From Talinum fruticosum (Eukaryota > Streptophyta > Magnoliopsida > Caryophyllales > Talinaceae): a stretch of DNA of 64,000 nt. The notes beneath the pieces were generated by a model that had not been told where the DNA came from, did not search any database, and saw nothing but the letters and a program-made list of their open reading frames with translations. The stretch spans positions 1,616,001 to 1,680,000 of the forward strand of contig JAITYX010000087.1 of NCBI GenBank assembly GCA_021018815.1, given 5' to 3'. The stretch's first letter is position 1; each line of letters opens with the position of its first letter. This document shows positions 35,691 through 48,454 of the stretch, piece by piece. A program made the position numbers and the translations under genes.

Positions 35691-36227
35691 CACATAATGA
35701 ACCGACTCAAAGTTTTATTATTTTTTTCCACCCATGAAAGAATTATTCAACACTCCTCACCTATCCCTAAAGGCTCACAAGTAGAAGATTAAACCTAAAA
35801 CAGTCACACTCATTCAAGCATGCAAATGTAGAAGGGGACCACCTAATAGTAAAAAGAGGGTTAAGACTCGATAGGATACATGGTGACTCATAGTTCGAGG
35901 ATTTGGTCTTCCGTTTGGCGCACGGCAAGACAAAATGCTTGAATCCTTGGTGCCTCTCGTGTACCAAGCAGTGAACCAAGAGCATGTGCTATGAGGGAGG
36001 AGGTACCGTTTTCATTGGCAATCAAGCCTAATTGGGCCCACTGGGATTCAGAGAAGAGCCTCTTACCGTAAGTTTTTAACAAGGGGTAAAATAAATTTTT
36101 CCTATGGTCCAATAACAGAAATAAACTATGTTCAAGGGTTGCTAAATGCAAGATGACTAATGCAAATACATTATTAAAACACATAACTCAAATTTTCAAG
36201 TTTCGCCCTCTTAATAAAAAAAAATTT

Positions 36228-36247
36228 ATCCCCAGTGGAGTCGTCAC
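36228..36247 (-). promoter_or_regulatory. Gypsy primer-binding site
   Basis: On minus, directly after the 5' LTR: GTGACGACTCCACTGGGGAT. It resembles the TGGCGACTCC...GGGGA type used by plant gypsy elements, with the third base changed. The matching tRNA was not determined. Confidence 0.6.
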
Positions 36248-37515
36248 TATAGGAACCACATCCTGTGGGTCCACCGGACTGGACCAAGCTTCCCCACAAT
36301 TGCTTGGCATTAGGGTTTTAAAGTTGAAAAATGATTTTAATGATTTTGAAGACGGTTTTGAAAGTGGGGATGAACCTTTTATTAAGATTTCGAATTTTAT
36401 TAAATCGATTTAAAACGAATTAGGCAAAGTTTGAATGGCGATTTTATTAATTATTTTATTTTGGCAATTATTTCAAGAAGTCCTGGAATATTATTTCTTA
36501 ACTAAAAAAACAAAGAAAGCTAGGGTTTCTGTTTCGTCGTGAGACTCTAAGGCTAAACCGGTGTGAAAACAACGGTTTGACTCGAGCCCCGCCTCGCTGG
36601 CCACTTGGTGCAAGCGGCAGCCTGCACCGAGTGGTGGCCGGCGCCGGCCAAGGACCAAGGCTAAGACAGTTAACCTCAGCCTACGGCCCGGCTTGGCAAA
36701 TCCAAAACCTGTTTTTCTATTGTTTAGTCAAAATATAGCCAGGAGGTAGATTTAGAAGAAATAAATCATAAAGAGTCACCAGTCAGCTTTTAGGAAAGAA
36801 AACTAAAAAAATCAATCTTAGTATTGGAAAAGTTAAGACCGAAAAAGAAAAAAATGACTCCATCTGTCTTTGAACCGAGAATCGGATTCGGGGCGAGGGT
36901 ACGAAACATAGGGAAAAACCTTTCCATTTCGCCCATCCGAAGCCGGCCATTACTAGTTCGAGTAATGAATTTACATAAAACACGCCACATATGAAATTAA
37001 AAGTAACCAAACACAATAGAAAGCGATAAAAGCAAAAGTAAAGAAAGTGGTAAAGGCATAAACAAAAAGCGAAAGTGAAAGAAAAGCGAAAAAGGAAAAC
37101 AAAGCGAGAAATCTAAAAGATTACATCCGGCAGGAGGAATTAAAAGCAATACATTGTTTGTCCACAATACGGAAAGCAACAAAGAAAACATAAATAAACA
37201 AGTAAACCGTTTTGAAGAACGACTTTGTGCCCTCGAGGTTGTCCCACCCGATGATCCGGATCTCGGATCCGGATCCGGTGATGCGACGGTGGTGAATTGA
37301 AGGCGTTTTTGTGAGTTTTTGTAGAGATGAGTAAGTATATGAATGAATGATGGAGTTTGTGGGTTCGGATGTGGCGAGATTGGAGAGTGGAATGAGAAAA
37401 GGCTCAAAAGAGACTAAGAGATCGGAATACGGATAGGAGTATTCAGTAGCTCTTAATCTGGTTTCAGCAGACATCACACCGGGGTATGAGCCATTGTTGA
37501 AATGAGAGCCTAAGA

Positions 37516-39113
37516 TGAAGGTTTGCTCAAGGAGAGGCTAAGTCACCCTAGAGGGGGTGAATAGGGTGATGAAAGGTTTTTCCGAAAAAGTCAAGCTCTT
37601 TTGATTAAAGGACAGACAGTAAACAGATTCTCGAGTCTACAATAGGGTCGAAAAGTATGAACTCGTGAATGAAGATGCAGATAGAACCGAAGCTTTAAGA
37701 CAATCCGAGTTTAGAATGAACTCGGAGAGTGAAGACACGTAAATTATGTGGAAACCCTCCCGGGGCAGAAAACCACGGACCGTGCTAATCCAAGCACGAA
37801 GTCAAATCCACTATTTTGAGTCCACAAAATAAAGTAGACTCGACCAACCCGGAGTTGCTCCCTTAGACAACTCTTTACAAGTTTTTCACGCACTCGAAAT
37901 TCCCTTATCTCGATCTAGTACTTCCTAGCTGAGATAACCCTTACAGCTAGGGACAATTGAGCTGATTTAACCCTTACAGGTCGAGTAAAGAGACCTTACT
38001 TAGAGAGTAAGAAAGAAAGTGTTTGTAATCGAGTACAAGACCTTACAACTCGGAATATAATGAATTACGAGTGGGAGTTGTAAGTAGAAGATTGAGGATG
38101 AATACAATGACTTTTGCTTAAGTAAGTGTATTGACAATATGTTCGGCAATCTTCAAGTCTTGAGAGTTGGCTTATATATATAGATGACCAGGCAGCAGAG
38201 CCGCTATCTCCATCTTCCGACTGGAAGTCCTTTGCGACCATTGTCAAGGATCTTCCGAGTCACTCGTAAAGTATCCGTTGAGATACGAACGTTGGGCAAC
38301 GGTTCTTAACTCTTTTAGAAGTCCCAAAACCACCTGGTGGTGTCTTGAAAGATAAGGTGGAAACCACCATTTAGCTTGGTCTTGCAGATTTCCAGCTTTG
38401 GAAACAGACAGCCCCGACACAGTTTTCTGGGGCTAGGTTAGAGGTGGAAAAAGCCTTGTCTGCCTGGTGATTTGACGTTTGAAGCTAGGTTACTTTTGTA
38501 TTTCAAAAGTGTATCCTCGTTTGAATAACCTACAAAAGTAAATCAAATTGGTTCTCAAAATATAAAATACTTTGGTCCAAGATTAGACACGAGATAATAG
38601 CATAATTAAGATAATTAATTAACTAATTATCCGAGTCGAAAAGGAATGAAATTTTCCGAGTCTAATATCCATGAAACTCGAAATTCCATCCGAGTTAGTC
38701 TAAGTGAGAATCAAGTTACATAAAGAACATCAGAGTGAAACAAACTTGATCTAGACTAAGCATGGTTCGGACTAGAAGGGCCGACTCTAACAGAATAATA
38801 CCTGTAACATGAAGTCGACACTGAGTGCGGTTATGTGAATACTAGTCATTTGAACATACGATAATTCTAAGCAATGAGAGACTCAGAACTGGGTGTACAA
38901 TAGTAAGTATAGATATGCTTTATGAGTCTCACAGAGACAAGCAAAAATACATGAAATGAATGCTATATCATTTAGAGGAAATACGATATCACTCGTAAAA
39001 GTTTCTAAGGTACGAGAGAATGACTTGGAATCAAAACTCTATAAGTGAGAAAGTCTTATACCCGATTCCCTTGATAGAACTCAGAAATGTGCGGAGTAAA
39101 GTCCGAGTCTTCA
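37516..39113 (-). repeat. Sirevirus 3' LTR
   Basis: Plus strand begins TGAAGGTTTGCTCAAGG and ends GAGTCTTCA. The minus strand just inside has CATCAAAAGGGGAGAT, the polypurine tract (39114-39129). Confidence 0.9.
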
Positions 39114-39129
39114 ATCTCCCCTTTTGATG
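39114..39129 (-). promoter_or_regulatory. Sirevirus polypurine tract
   Basis: Minus strand CATCAAAAGGGGAGAT directly before the 3' LTR; used to prime second-strand DNA synthesis. Confidence 0.85.
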
Positions 39130-39384
39130 AAAGGCATTCCATACTTAGACAGAAACTTTGTTAGTGATATAGATCTATTTTTGTATACTTGTGTAGAAAA
39201 TAAGACAAGTAACGCAAACTTAAAGTATCGGATCATAAAGAATAGATACTCAGCAATTATCAATGAAATGATGCTAACTCGGAATTGTTTGCATTAAACA
39301 ATAAGTTCGGAGAATTGGAAGGAAATGCATTAATTCATTGAAGTTAAAGAAAGTATATACAGATATAGAGAGTGAGAAACTCCC

Positions 39385-41336
39385 CTAAACAAGATAAAAA
39401 ATATTTTTATCTATATTCTCCCCCTTGCCTTTCAGAAAAAAATAAAAAACAAAAAAAATGGGAAGAATACAACAAGTAGTACATATTTGATGTCCGGACA
39501 AAAAGATAAGTACAAGAAAAGAAATTCCAGGAAGAAGAAGAATCTGCAGACTTTGGAATTGTGACACAAGTGCATGGTGTCCGCATAAGAGGGAGAGGGG
39601 GTTGTCTCGAGTAGAAGAGGAAGGACGAGTTGTCCTCCGGCGCCGATATGACCTTGATGATGTGCTTGAGAGCGGTGGAGGGAGGACAGGGATCGCCGTC
39701 AATGGCTCAGCTCCGAGTGGCTGACCTGAACGAGAGGATCCAGAGGTTCCTCCATGTGGGGCTCGGTAGGCTGGGGGTCTGCTCAGCTCGACCTCGCCGC
39801 AGGTTGGTCTTGTGCAGCCTAGGTCTTCGACCCACTCGGATCGCTGTCTCGAGCCGAGTACTTCCAGCTTGAGCTTGAGGAGCACTTTGACCCTCACCTG
39901 TCCCTCCTTCTTCTTCTTTTTGTTCCTCCCCTGCCCGAAGGAGCTGCCTCAGCAGCAAGCTCCTTGGCGTCCGCTTCTTCTTAGTCTTCGTCTCCGTCCT
40001 CCCCACTATCTAAGGAGGTCTTGGTCGGGCTCAAGGATGCTTCGGATGTGTCCGAGTCGCCATGGTCCCGAGCTACCTTGGACCTTCTCTCTGGAGGAGC
40101 TCGATCAACTCCTTCCGCTCCTTCACCAGGCCCCTCGTCTCTATAAGCGTGTCCTGCCGCTCGCGGATTTGAGACTCGGGCGGTTTTTGGTTGATGGTCA
40201 TAGGATCGATAGATGGTCTTGAACGACCGGAGCATGTCCTTGAATTCCAAGGACACAGAGTTGATTTTGTCCATGAAAGCGGAGGACAAAATGGAGGAGA
40301 GAGATTTAGAAGCACATGAGGTGGAAGCACCACCGGGTGGGGCAGGAGAGAAAGGAGGGCTTCTTTCCGAGTCCGAGGCGGAGAAGGTGGCCTTAGCTCT
40401 GAGTTATGTACCCGGACACCAGGTTGAGTTTCCTGGTATCCGTACCCTCGAAGTTCCTTTTTGCCGACAACAATGGCAGCCTCGTAAACAAGCATTTGGG
40501 TCCGAGGGGAGAGGAACTTTAAATTGTTTGAATACAAGGGTGAGAAGAGCACCGAAAGGAAGAGGGATGTTCTTCTTGGTTTGAAGTCGAGCTGGCACAG
40601 CTGCCATTTGCTCAATAATGGAAGGAAAGAGGTCTACTTCGTAGCCCTCAAGAATGTCAAAAAGAGCTTTTAAATTCTTGGAGTTGGGGTTCTCCTTGCT
40701 AGAATGTTGAGAGAAGAAAGTTCTCATCAGCAGGAAACACGAAGACGTGCTTCGACTCTCACTCGAGTCACGTAAAAGTTTTTACGTGACTCAGGGAACT
40801 CTTTGCGTATTTTTAAAGAAGTCGTCAGCGACTTCAGTGAAATGAATAGGTTTGTTGTTCAAGAAAAGAGAGGAGACCTTGAACAAGCGATGGAGAAGGG
40901 AAGTGTTTATTCGAACAAGCTACGTTCAAAACCCTAGAGGTTAGAACACCTTCGGAGCTAGTGAGGTGAGTGTAAAACTCGGATACGAGTTCAGGGTAGA
41001 TGAACTCGCTGAAACAAAGCAAGTTATAAACACCGGTTGTTTGGATGTGTGGCAACCACGAAAATTTTGTGGTAGGAAAGAACTTATCATCCGGCACAAG
41101 ATGCTCGGGTGACGAGAGGTTTTGAGTTGGAGGAGCCTTCTTGGCTTTTGTGCGGGGCTTCTTTGAGGAAGAGCCAAGAAAGTCGAGATGAGAACCTCTT
41201 TTCGGCATTGTGGATGAGAAAAGAGAGAAAAGTGAATCCTTGAGAGAGAGTAGGAGAGAATAGGTCGACGAGAGTGAAAGAGAAAGAGTAGAAGAAAGAG
41301 TTGAGAGCAATTGAGCTTACTTGAGATGAGCTCCAC
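39385..41336 (-). pseudogene. Sirevirus post-pol ORF region (env-like), broken
   Basis: Between the end of pol (41849) and the 3' LTR lies a separate coding region on minus. It begins near 41215 with a basic start (MPKRGSHLDFLGSSSKKPRTKAKKAPP) and goes on to a part with YNLLCFSEFIYPELVSEFYTHL, which resembles the plant transposon domain often found in such extra ORFs. Downstream frames (40404-40727, 39385-40006) are Pro/Ser- and charge-rich with several frame changes. Some Sireviruses carry an env-like gene here. I see no clear signal peptide or membrane segment, so the env label is positional only. Confidence 0.6.
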
Positions 41337-41848
41337 GAAGCTTGAAAATGTCCAAAAGTCACCGTAGACGTAGAGAGCTTGTGCGCGAAGTTTTGATCCC
41401 GAGAAAGAGAGAGAGTAAATGAAATGTAAAGTAGTGAGATGAAGGAGAATAGGCGCTATTTATAAGAAAATAATCGTCCTTCAATATCCGTTCGACTCGG
41501 CTTTTTCATCAGTCACCTCGGACCGGTGTGACGGTTCTCTTCTCAACGGTTAGAATTCTAGCGGTTTGTCTTCCAACGGCTAGTTGTCCGATCACAAGAG
41601 AGAGAGAGAGAGAGAAAAATATTTTGAAAATAAATTCTGAAATTCTCCACTTATCTAGAGATGATTTCGGAGATTTGATGTCCACTTTGATCAACAATCC
41701 GAGTTTGACTCAGCTTAGTTTCTTAGTATACACAAATAATAAGTATCAGCTCAGTATCACTAAGTCAATCGAACTAATGGTTATTAACGAAGTGTAAACA
41801 CATAACACATAATCATGCAATGAGATTTTCACATAAGAAAGCACATAA

Positions 41849-43320
41849 TTATGCATTTAACACTCCAAACTCATTCCTAATAAAACAAAACTGATCTTCA
41901 CTAAGAGGCTTAGTAAAAATATCAGCTAATTGAAAATTAGTAGGAATGAATTCAAGTTGGATATCACCTTTCTCGTAATGGTCTCTCAAAAATGATACCG
42001 ACCTCAATGTGTTTTGTTTTTGAGTGCCGAACCGGATTTTTGGTGATGCTGATTGCACTTTGATTATCACACTTGATTGGAACCGATTTGAAAGAAAGTC
42101 CAAGATCTCTCAAGTGTTGCTTTATCCATAAAATCTGAGCACAGTATGCTTCGGCTGCAATATACTCATCTTCGGCTATTGATAGAGCTATTGAGTTTTG
42201 CTTCTTTGAGTGCCAAGATATTAGGGATTGACTCGTAAATTGGCAAGCTCCTGAAGTGCTCTTTCTATCAACTTTGTATCCAGCGTAATCAACATCTAAG
42301 TATCCAGTGAGAGTCGGTTCGAGTCTCTTGAGTACCATAGACCTAAGTTCCGAGTCCCCGCAAGATATCTCGAATATTCTCTTCACCGTAGTGAGATGTG
42401 ATTCTTTTGGATTAGCTTGGAATCTTGCACATAGACATACACCGAACATTATATCCGGCTCTGCTAGAAGTAAGATATAGCAAAGATCTAATCATACCTC
42501 GATAGAGTTTCGATTTATTGCTTTACCTTTCTCGTCCGAGTCAAGTTTTATACTCGTCGCTCATGGGTGTAGCTGCTTGCTTTGCATCTTGGAGTTTGTA
42601 TTTCTTTAGCAGCTCCTTGGTATACTTTGATTGATGGACATAGATTGCATCTTTGTCTTGTTTGATTTGTAGACCAAGGAAGAAGTTGAGTTCTCCCATC
42701 ATACTCATTTGAAACTCCAGTCTCATTAACTCGTAAAAGTCTCGGCACGTGATTTTCATTAGTAGCTCCAAAAATTATATCATCGACATATATTTGAGCA
42801 ATAAGGAAATCTTTTCCTCTGGTTTTTATGAAGAGAGTCTTGTCAATCTGACCTCTTCTAAAATCATTTTGAACCATAAAATTGCTCAGTCTTTTCTTAC
42901 CAAGCTCCGGGAGCTTGTTTAAGACCATATAGAGCTTTTTGAAGTTTGAAAACATGATTTGAAAAATCTGAGTTTTCAAATCCAGGAGGTTGCTCGACAT
43001 AGACTTCCTCTTCAATAAAACCATTGAGAAACGCACACTTAACATCCATTTGATATAATTTGATATTCATGCTAGATGCAAATGCCAACAGGATTCTAAT
43101 GGCTTCAATTCCGCAACAGTGCAAAGGTGTCCCCACAATCAATCCCTTCTTCTTGATTATAACCTTGAGCCACAAGTCTAGCCTTATTTCTAACTACCAA
43201 CCCACCTTCATCTAGTTTGTTCTTGATGACCCATCGTAGTCCGGACTTGGTTTCTTTCGAATTGATTAAGTTCCTCTTGCATGGCCTCTACCCATTCAGA
43301 GTTCATTTAGGGCCTCTAGT
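41849..43320 (-). pseudogene. Sirevirus reverse transcriptase and RNase H
   Basis: Reading down the minus strand: MDVKCAFLNGFIEEEVYVEQ and LQKALYGLKQAPGAW (43080-42897), the catalytic block AQIYVDDIIFGATNE with YVDD intact (near 42780), FQMSMMGELNFFLGLQI, then RNase H with GYLDVDYAGYKVDRKSTSG, LISWHSKKQNSIALSIAEDEYIA, and CDNQSAISITKNPVRHSKTKHIE. The tail IPTNFQLADIFTKPL leads to the stop at 41849. The region runs through at least four frames, so no single protein can be made, but the motifs are well kept, meaning a rather young element. Confidence 0.88.
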
Positions 43321-43459
43321 GCATTTTTGGGTTCAGTTAATGAAATGAATGCAGTGAATGCACATAGATTTAGAGAGGAACGAGTTCTTAACCCACTGTT
43401 GATATCGGATAATATGTTTTCTAGTGGGTGACTAGAAGCATACTTGAAAGCTCTACCTG

Positions 43460-44640
43460 TTCTCCGATTCACAAGATTTGTAGGCTGAACTGCTTGATCT
43501 TCAAAAGCTTGTTCCGAGTGATCTTATTCATCGACATTCGAGTGGATTCTTGAGCTGTCTCGTTCCGAGTCACTTCATTCCGAGTGACTTCATTCCGAGC
43601 TGTTTGAGTTTGAATCTTGACACAATCAGGTTCATCACGATCTTCTTCTCTGTTGAGTTTCGGGTTTGAGAATGATGATTCACTTGGTTTTTCCTGTTTA
43701 ATCTCATCAAACACAACGTGGATGCTTTCTTCCACTTTGTTAGTTCTCTTATTGAAAATGCGATAAGCTTTACTATAAGATGAATAACCCAGAAAAATAC
43801 CTTCATCTCGACCGAGCATCAAACTTGGTCGAGTGATCCTTACCATTGTTATGAACAAAGCATTTACATCCAAAAGGTTTGAAATAGGAAATATTGGGTT
43901 TCTTCCCTTTGTAGATATCATATGGTGTTTTCTTCAGTATGGGTCCGATGAGGCATCTGTTCAAAGTGTAGTTGGTCTGTGTTGATCGCCTCGACCCTGT
44001 AAATAGTAAGGTAGATTGTGCTCAATCATCATTGTCCTTGCTATTTCTTTAAAAGTTCTGTTCTTTCTCTCCACTACTCCATTTTGTTGAGGAGTTCTTG
44101 GTGCTGAGAAGTTGTGAGAGATTCCATTCTTGTCACAAAACTCGAGAATTCCGAGTAGTCGAACTCCCTTCCATGGTCGGTTCGAATTCTCCGGATCCGA
44201 GTCCGAGACTCAACTTGGATTTTATCGCAGAGCTTGCTGAACTCTTTGAATGCTTCATTTTTGTGCTTAAGAAAACACACCCGTGTAAATCGTGAATAAT
44301 CATCAATAATAATGAGTACATATGATTTACCTCCAAGGCTCTTAACAGGATTTCACCACATAGGTCCATGTGTAGCAGTTCAAGCACTTTGGATGTTGAA
44401 ACTGTCTTCAAGGATTTGAATGAAGATCCGACTTGTTTCCCTCTTGTGCATGCTTCACGGACTTTATCTTTCTCAAAAGCATAGTTAGGTAAACCTCTAA
44501 CCAAACCATGAGATGAAAATTTCTTGATAGTATGCATGCTAATATGGCCTAATCTACGATGCCATGTCCATGAATCATCATGAAGAGATGCTTTCAAACA
44601 AGATAAATTCCGATTCGGGTCGAAAGAGGAATAATGTAAG
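43460..44640 (-). pseudogene. Sirevirus integrase with GAG-pre-integrase domain
   Basis: On minus the zinc-binding start WHRRLGHISMHTIKKFSSHG is followed by CTRGKQVGSSFKS; the first Cys of the HHCC pair appears as Arg (VREACTRGKQ). The core domain follows with DLCGEIL, FLKHKNEAFKEFSKLCDKIQ and IRRIRTDHGREFDYSEF (the second catalytic Asp). A C-terminal part reads GRDEGIFLGYSSYSKAYRIFNKRT. Frames shift between 44280 and 43921, where part of the core is out of frame. Confidence 0.82.
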
Positions 44641-44829
44641 TGTTACCCGATCTCTTACCCGAGAGCTTGATCTCCTTGGTAGTATCATCGAAATGTAACA
44701 GTTGGTCCGAGTGAATCTTACCTCTTGACCTTTATGCACAGTTGAGAGATGCTAAGCGGATTGTACTTCAATCCTTTGAGAAGGTAAACTAGACTCGACC
44801 AGATTTCTTCCCTTTCCAATCTTGCCTAT

Positions 44830-45000
44830 CCTAATTATCTTGCCTTTGCTGTCATCTCCAAAAGTGACTTTTCCTCCTTATATGCTCTTCTAACTCGTAA
44901 AGAGTCCCGAGTCTCCTGATATGTGGCGTGAGCATCCACCGTCAAGATACCGGTGTCCTTTTGATCTCTTCTGAGTAACCTGCAAAACAGAGACAATCTA
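44830..45000 (-). pseudogene. Sirevirus protease region
   Basis: The minus strand gives YLDGGCSRHIS in one frame, where copia proteases have DSGCSRHMT. Asp is kept but the next residue is Gly. Shortly after, in another frame, KARIIRIGKIGKG matches the usual end of this domain. Frameshifted. Confidence 0.65.
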
Positions 45001-45038
45001 ACCCTTCTCACTTCCTCTAACAAACCCAGTAACACTCT

Positions 45039-46709
45039 TTATTGTGGTCCTTTTATGAGGAAGAAGGTTTTTCGAACCCAGATTTGAATGACTTTGGGCT
45101 TAGTCTGATTCTCGAGTCTTTCGTTTAGAGAACCGAGTTTGTGTCTCTTTCTTTTTGAAAACTTTTCTTTTATAAACTGGAGGAGATGATTTTCTCCTAT
45201 AAACTGGTCCGGGCTCAGTCCTTCTTTCATTTTTATGAGTAGGACTGTGCTCGGCTTTCCTGAACTTTACGAGTTCGGAATCCTTTTGAAAAGTTCCGAG
45301 TAGGAATTGGATTCCTCCTCTTTGTTAAAACCAAGACCTTCTTTTCCGAAGGAGACACATTGAGATCCTAAAAGCATGTCAAGGTTTTTCTGACCTTGAG
45401 TAAATTTTAAAACAAGATCCCGAGATTCAATGAGCTTTTGCTTTAGTCTGCTCCTTTTCTTTTCCGAGTAACTCGGACTCGGTCTCACTAGATTGAGCAC
45501 TAGTCTTGAATTCTTTGAGTGTGAGTCTCGGTTTTCCAATTCATTTTTCAAAGAAATGCTCTCGGAGGAAATTGACTCAAGTTGTTCTTTGAAACGAGAG
45601 GAATCGAATTGGACTTTTCTTCCAAAGTGAAAATATACTTGGCTAAATCAGCTTTGGAGAATTTGAGAAAGTATTCGATTACCTCTTCAGGATTGTTTCC
45701 TCATTGTCCGAATCCGAGTTTGACTCTATTTCGACCTTCGTGTCGAGATTGCCATCGGACACTTTGAGTCATCCGAGTCCTTGTCATCTTCGATGAGTCT
45801 TCGTCACTCCATGTGGCCATCATAGCCCTTTTCTTCTTTCTGTCCCGTTTTCTCTTTGGACAGTCTTTGACTATGTGATCTTTACTGCCACATTCAAAAC
45901 AGCCAGAGTTCTTAGTCAAAGATAACTTTGAAGGAGATGAGTATTTACCTTTCCTATCCTTCTTGTCTTTCATGTAGAGCTCATCTCTTGGCTTCTTATC
46001 CCATCTTTTGTGCTTCATTTTTCTCTTGAAGCCTCTGGCAATAAGTGCTATGGAATCCTCTTCCGTGTCGGATGAACTCGGATCTGCTTCTCTAGTTTCG
46101 AGGCTTTCGGCGCTATGTTCTTTTTGGTGCTGCCCTCAGCATCCTCCTCTTCCAGGTGGATTTCATGAGTGAGAAGCTTCCCAATGAGCTCGTCCGGCTT
46201 TAGAAGTGATAGGTTCCGAGCCTCCTCTATGGCAGTCACCTTGGGACCCCATCTTTTCTTGGGTAGGCTTCTAAGTATCTTTCTGCACATTTCCTCGTGG
46301 GAAATCTTCTTACCCAGAGATTTGAGATTGTTGGTAATCTCGATGAATCGAATGAACATCCGAGTGATGTTTTCTTCGGCTCCATCTTGAATAGCTCATA
46401 CTTATGGAGATATCGACTTATCTTCGCTTGTCCGACCCGGCTTGTGCCTTCATAGGTGTTGACAAGTGTATCCCATACTTCTTTAGCTGTGTCACAAGCG
46501 GACACTCGACTGTATTCTTCCGAGCTGATAGCGCACATAAGAATGTTCATTGCCTTGAAGTTCTTTCTAAACTTCTCTGCTTCGCTCGGAGTAAACTCGA
46601 CCTTTGTCTTGGGAATGAGTCTAAATTCTTCTGTCTTCATGGGAATGTAGTTTCCTTGTTGTATGATGTCCCAAACATCTTCATCATGATCCAGGAGGAA
46701 ACATTCCAT
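45039..46709 (-). pseudogene. Sirevirus gag with zinc knuckle
   Basis: On minus from about 46709: DEDVWDIIQQGNYIPM, FKAMNILMCAISSEEYSRV, TAKEVWDTLVNTYEGTSRV (UBN2-type copia gag), then KILRSLPKKRWGPKVTAIEE (46359-46048), and a CCHC zinc knuckle CFECGSKDHIVKDC (about 45905-45865). A charged, Ser-rich part follows to 45039. Three frames are used. The knuckle keeps all four metal-binding residues. Confidence 0.85.
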
Positions 46710-46848
46710 GAGTTTCTTCCAGATGCACGAAGTTGGATCCTTTGAATTTTGGTGGTCTGCTGGAAGATCTTCCTTAATTGAACTCTCTGTTGTTCTGAGC
46801 CATTTGATCTTTAGACCTTTGGATGGTTAGATCCTTTCCGAAAGGCTA

Positions 46849-46860
46849 GGCTCGATACCA
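46849..46860 (-). promoter_or_regulatory. Sirevirus primer-binding site
   Basis: Minus strand TGGTATCGAGCC, two bases after the 5' LTR, close to the complement of the 3' end of initiator-Met tRNA (one base missing relative to TGGTATCAGAGC). Confidence 0.85.
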
Positions 46861-46862
46861 AT

Positions 46863-48454
46863 TGAAGGTTTGCTCAAGGAGAGGCTAAGTCACCCTAGAG
46901 GGGGTGTGAATAGGGTGATGAAAGATTTTTCTGAAAAAGTCAAGCTCTTTTGATTAAAGGACAGACAGTAAGCGATTCTGAGTCTACAATAGGGTCGAAA
47001 AGTATGAACTCGGAATGAAGATGCAGATAGAACTGAAGCTTTAAGACAGATCCGAGTCTAGAATGAACTCGAGAGTGAAGACACGTAAATTACGTGGAAA
47101 CCCTCCTGGGCGGATAAACCACGGACCGTGCTAATCCAAGCACGAAGTCAAATCCACTATTTTGAGTCCACAAAATACAGTAGATCGACTAACCCGAGTT
47201 GCTCCCTTAGACAACTCTTTACAAGTTTTTCCTAGATTCGAAATTCCCTTATCTCGATCTAGTACTTCCTAGCTGCGATAACCCTTACAGACTAGGGACA
47301 ATCGAGCTGAGTTAACCCTTACAGGTCAGTCAAGGGACCTTACTTAGAGAGTAAGAAAGAAAGTGTTTGTAACTAAGTACAAGACCTTACAACTCAAAAT
47401 ATAATGAATTACGAGTGGGAGTTGTACGTAGAAGATTGAGGATGAATACAATGACTTTTGCTTAAGTAAGTGTATTGACAATATGTTCGGCAATCTTCAA
47501 GTCTTGAGAGTTGGCTTCTATATATAGATGACCAGGCAAGCATAGCCGTTATCTCCATCTTCTGACTGGAAGTCCTTTGTGACCGTTGTCAAGGATCTTC
47601 GAGTCACTCGTAAAGTATCCGTTGAGATATGAACGTTGGGCAACGGTTCTTGACTCTTTTAGAAGTCCCAAAACCACTCGGTGGTGTCTTGAAAGATAAG
47701 ATGGAAACCACCGTTTAGCTTGGTCTTGCAGATTTCCAGCTTTGGAAACAGACAGCCTCGACACGCTTTTCGGGGTTAGGTTAGAGGTGGAAAAAGCCTT
47801 GTCTCGCTGGTGATTTGACATTTTGAAGCCGATTACTTTTGTATTTCAAAAAGTGTATCCTCGTTTGAATAACCTACAAAAGTAAATCAAATTGGTTCTC
47901 AAAGTATAAAATACTTTGGTCCTAGTTTAGACACAGATAATAATATAATTAAAATAATTAATTAACTAATTATCTCGAGTCGGAAAAGGAATGGAATTTT
48001 CCGAGTCTAATATCCATTAAACTCAAAATTCCATCCGAGATAGTCTAAGCGAGAATCAAGTTACATAAAGAACATCGAGTGAAATAAACTTGATCTAGAC
48101 TAAGCATGGTTCGGACTAGAAGGGCTGACTCTAACAGAATAAGACATGTAACATGAAGTCGGACCTGAGTGCGGTTATGCGAATTCTAGTCATTTGAACA
48201 TGCGATAATTCTAAGCAATGAGAGACTCGGAACTGGGTGTACAATAGTAAGTATAGATATGCTTTATGAGTCTCACAGAGACAAGCAAAAATACATGAAA
48301 TGAATGCTATATCACTTAGAGGAAATACTATATCACTCGAAAAGTTTCTAAGGTATAGAGAATGACTTGGAATCAAAACTCTATAAGTGAGAAAGTCTTA
48401 TACCCGATTCCCTTGATAGAACTCGGAAATGTGCGGAGTAAAGTCGAGTCTTTA
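46863..48454 (-). repeat. Sirevirus 5' LTR
   Basis: Plus strand TGAAGGTTTGCTC to GAGTCTTTA (last CA changed to TA). It matches the 3' LTR over its whole length with small indels and scattered substitutions. Confidence 0.9.

Larger units (their letters stand above)
37516..48454 (-). mobile_element. Sirevirus-type Ty1/copia retrotransposon, full length (10.9 kb)
   Basis: A complete insertion with TAAGA duplication at 37511-37515 and 48455-48459. LTRs of about 1.6 kb frame gag, protease, integrase, RT and RNase H in copia order on minus, then a further reading region after pol. A primer-binding site TGGTATCGAGCC and a polypurine tract AAAAGGGGAGAT are in the right places. Large size, long LTRs and an extra ORF after pol fit the Sirevirus lineage. 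Every gene has frameshifts or stops. It lies inside the 5' LTR of the gypsy element and is the innermost layer of the nest. Confidence 0.9.

Noticed and set aside
39630..40222. GC-rich plus-strand open frames
   Set aside because: Antisense to the post-pol region of the Sirevirus and without family features.
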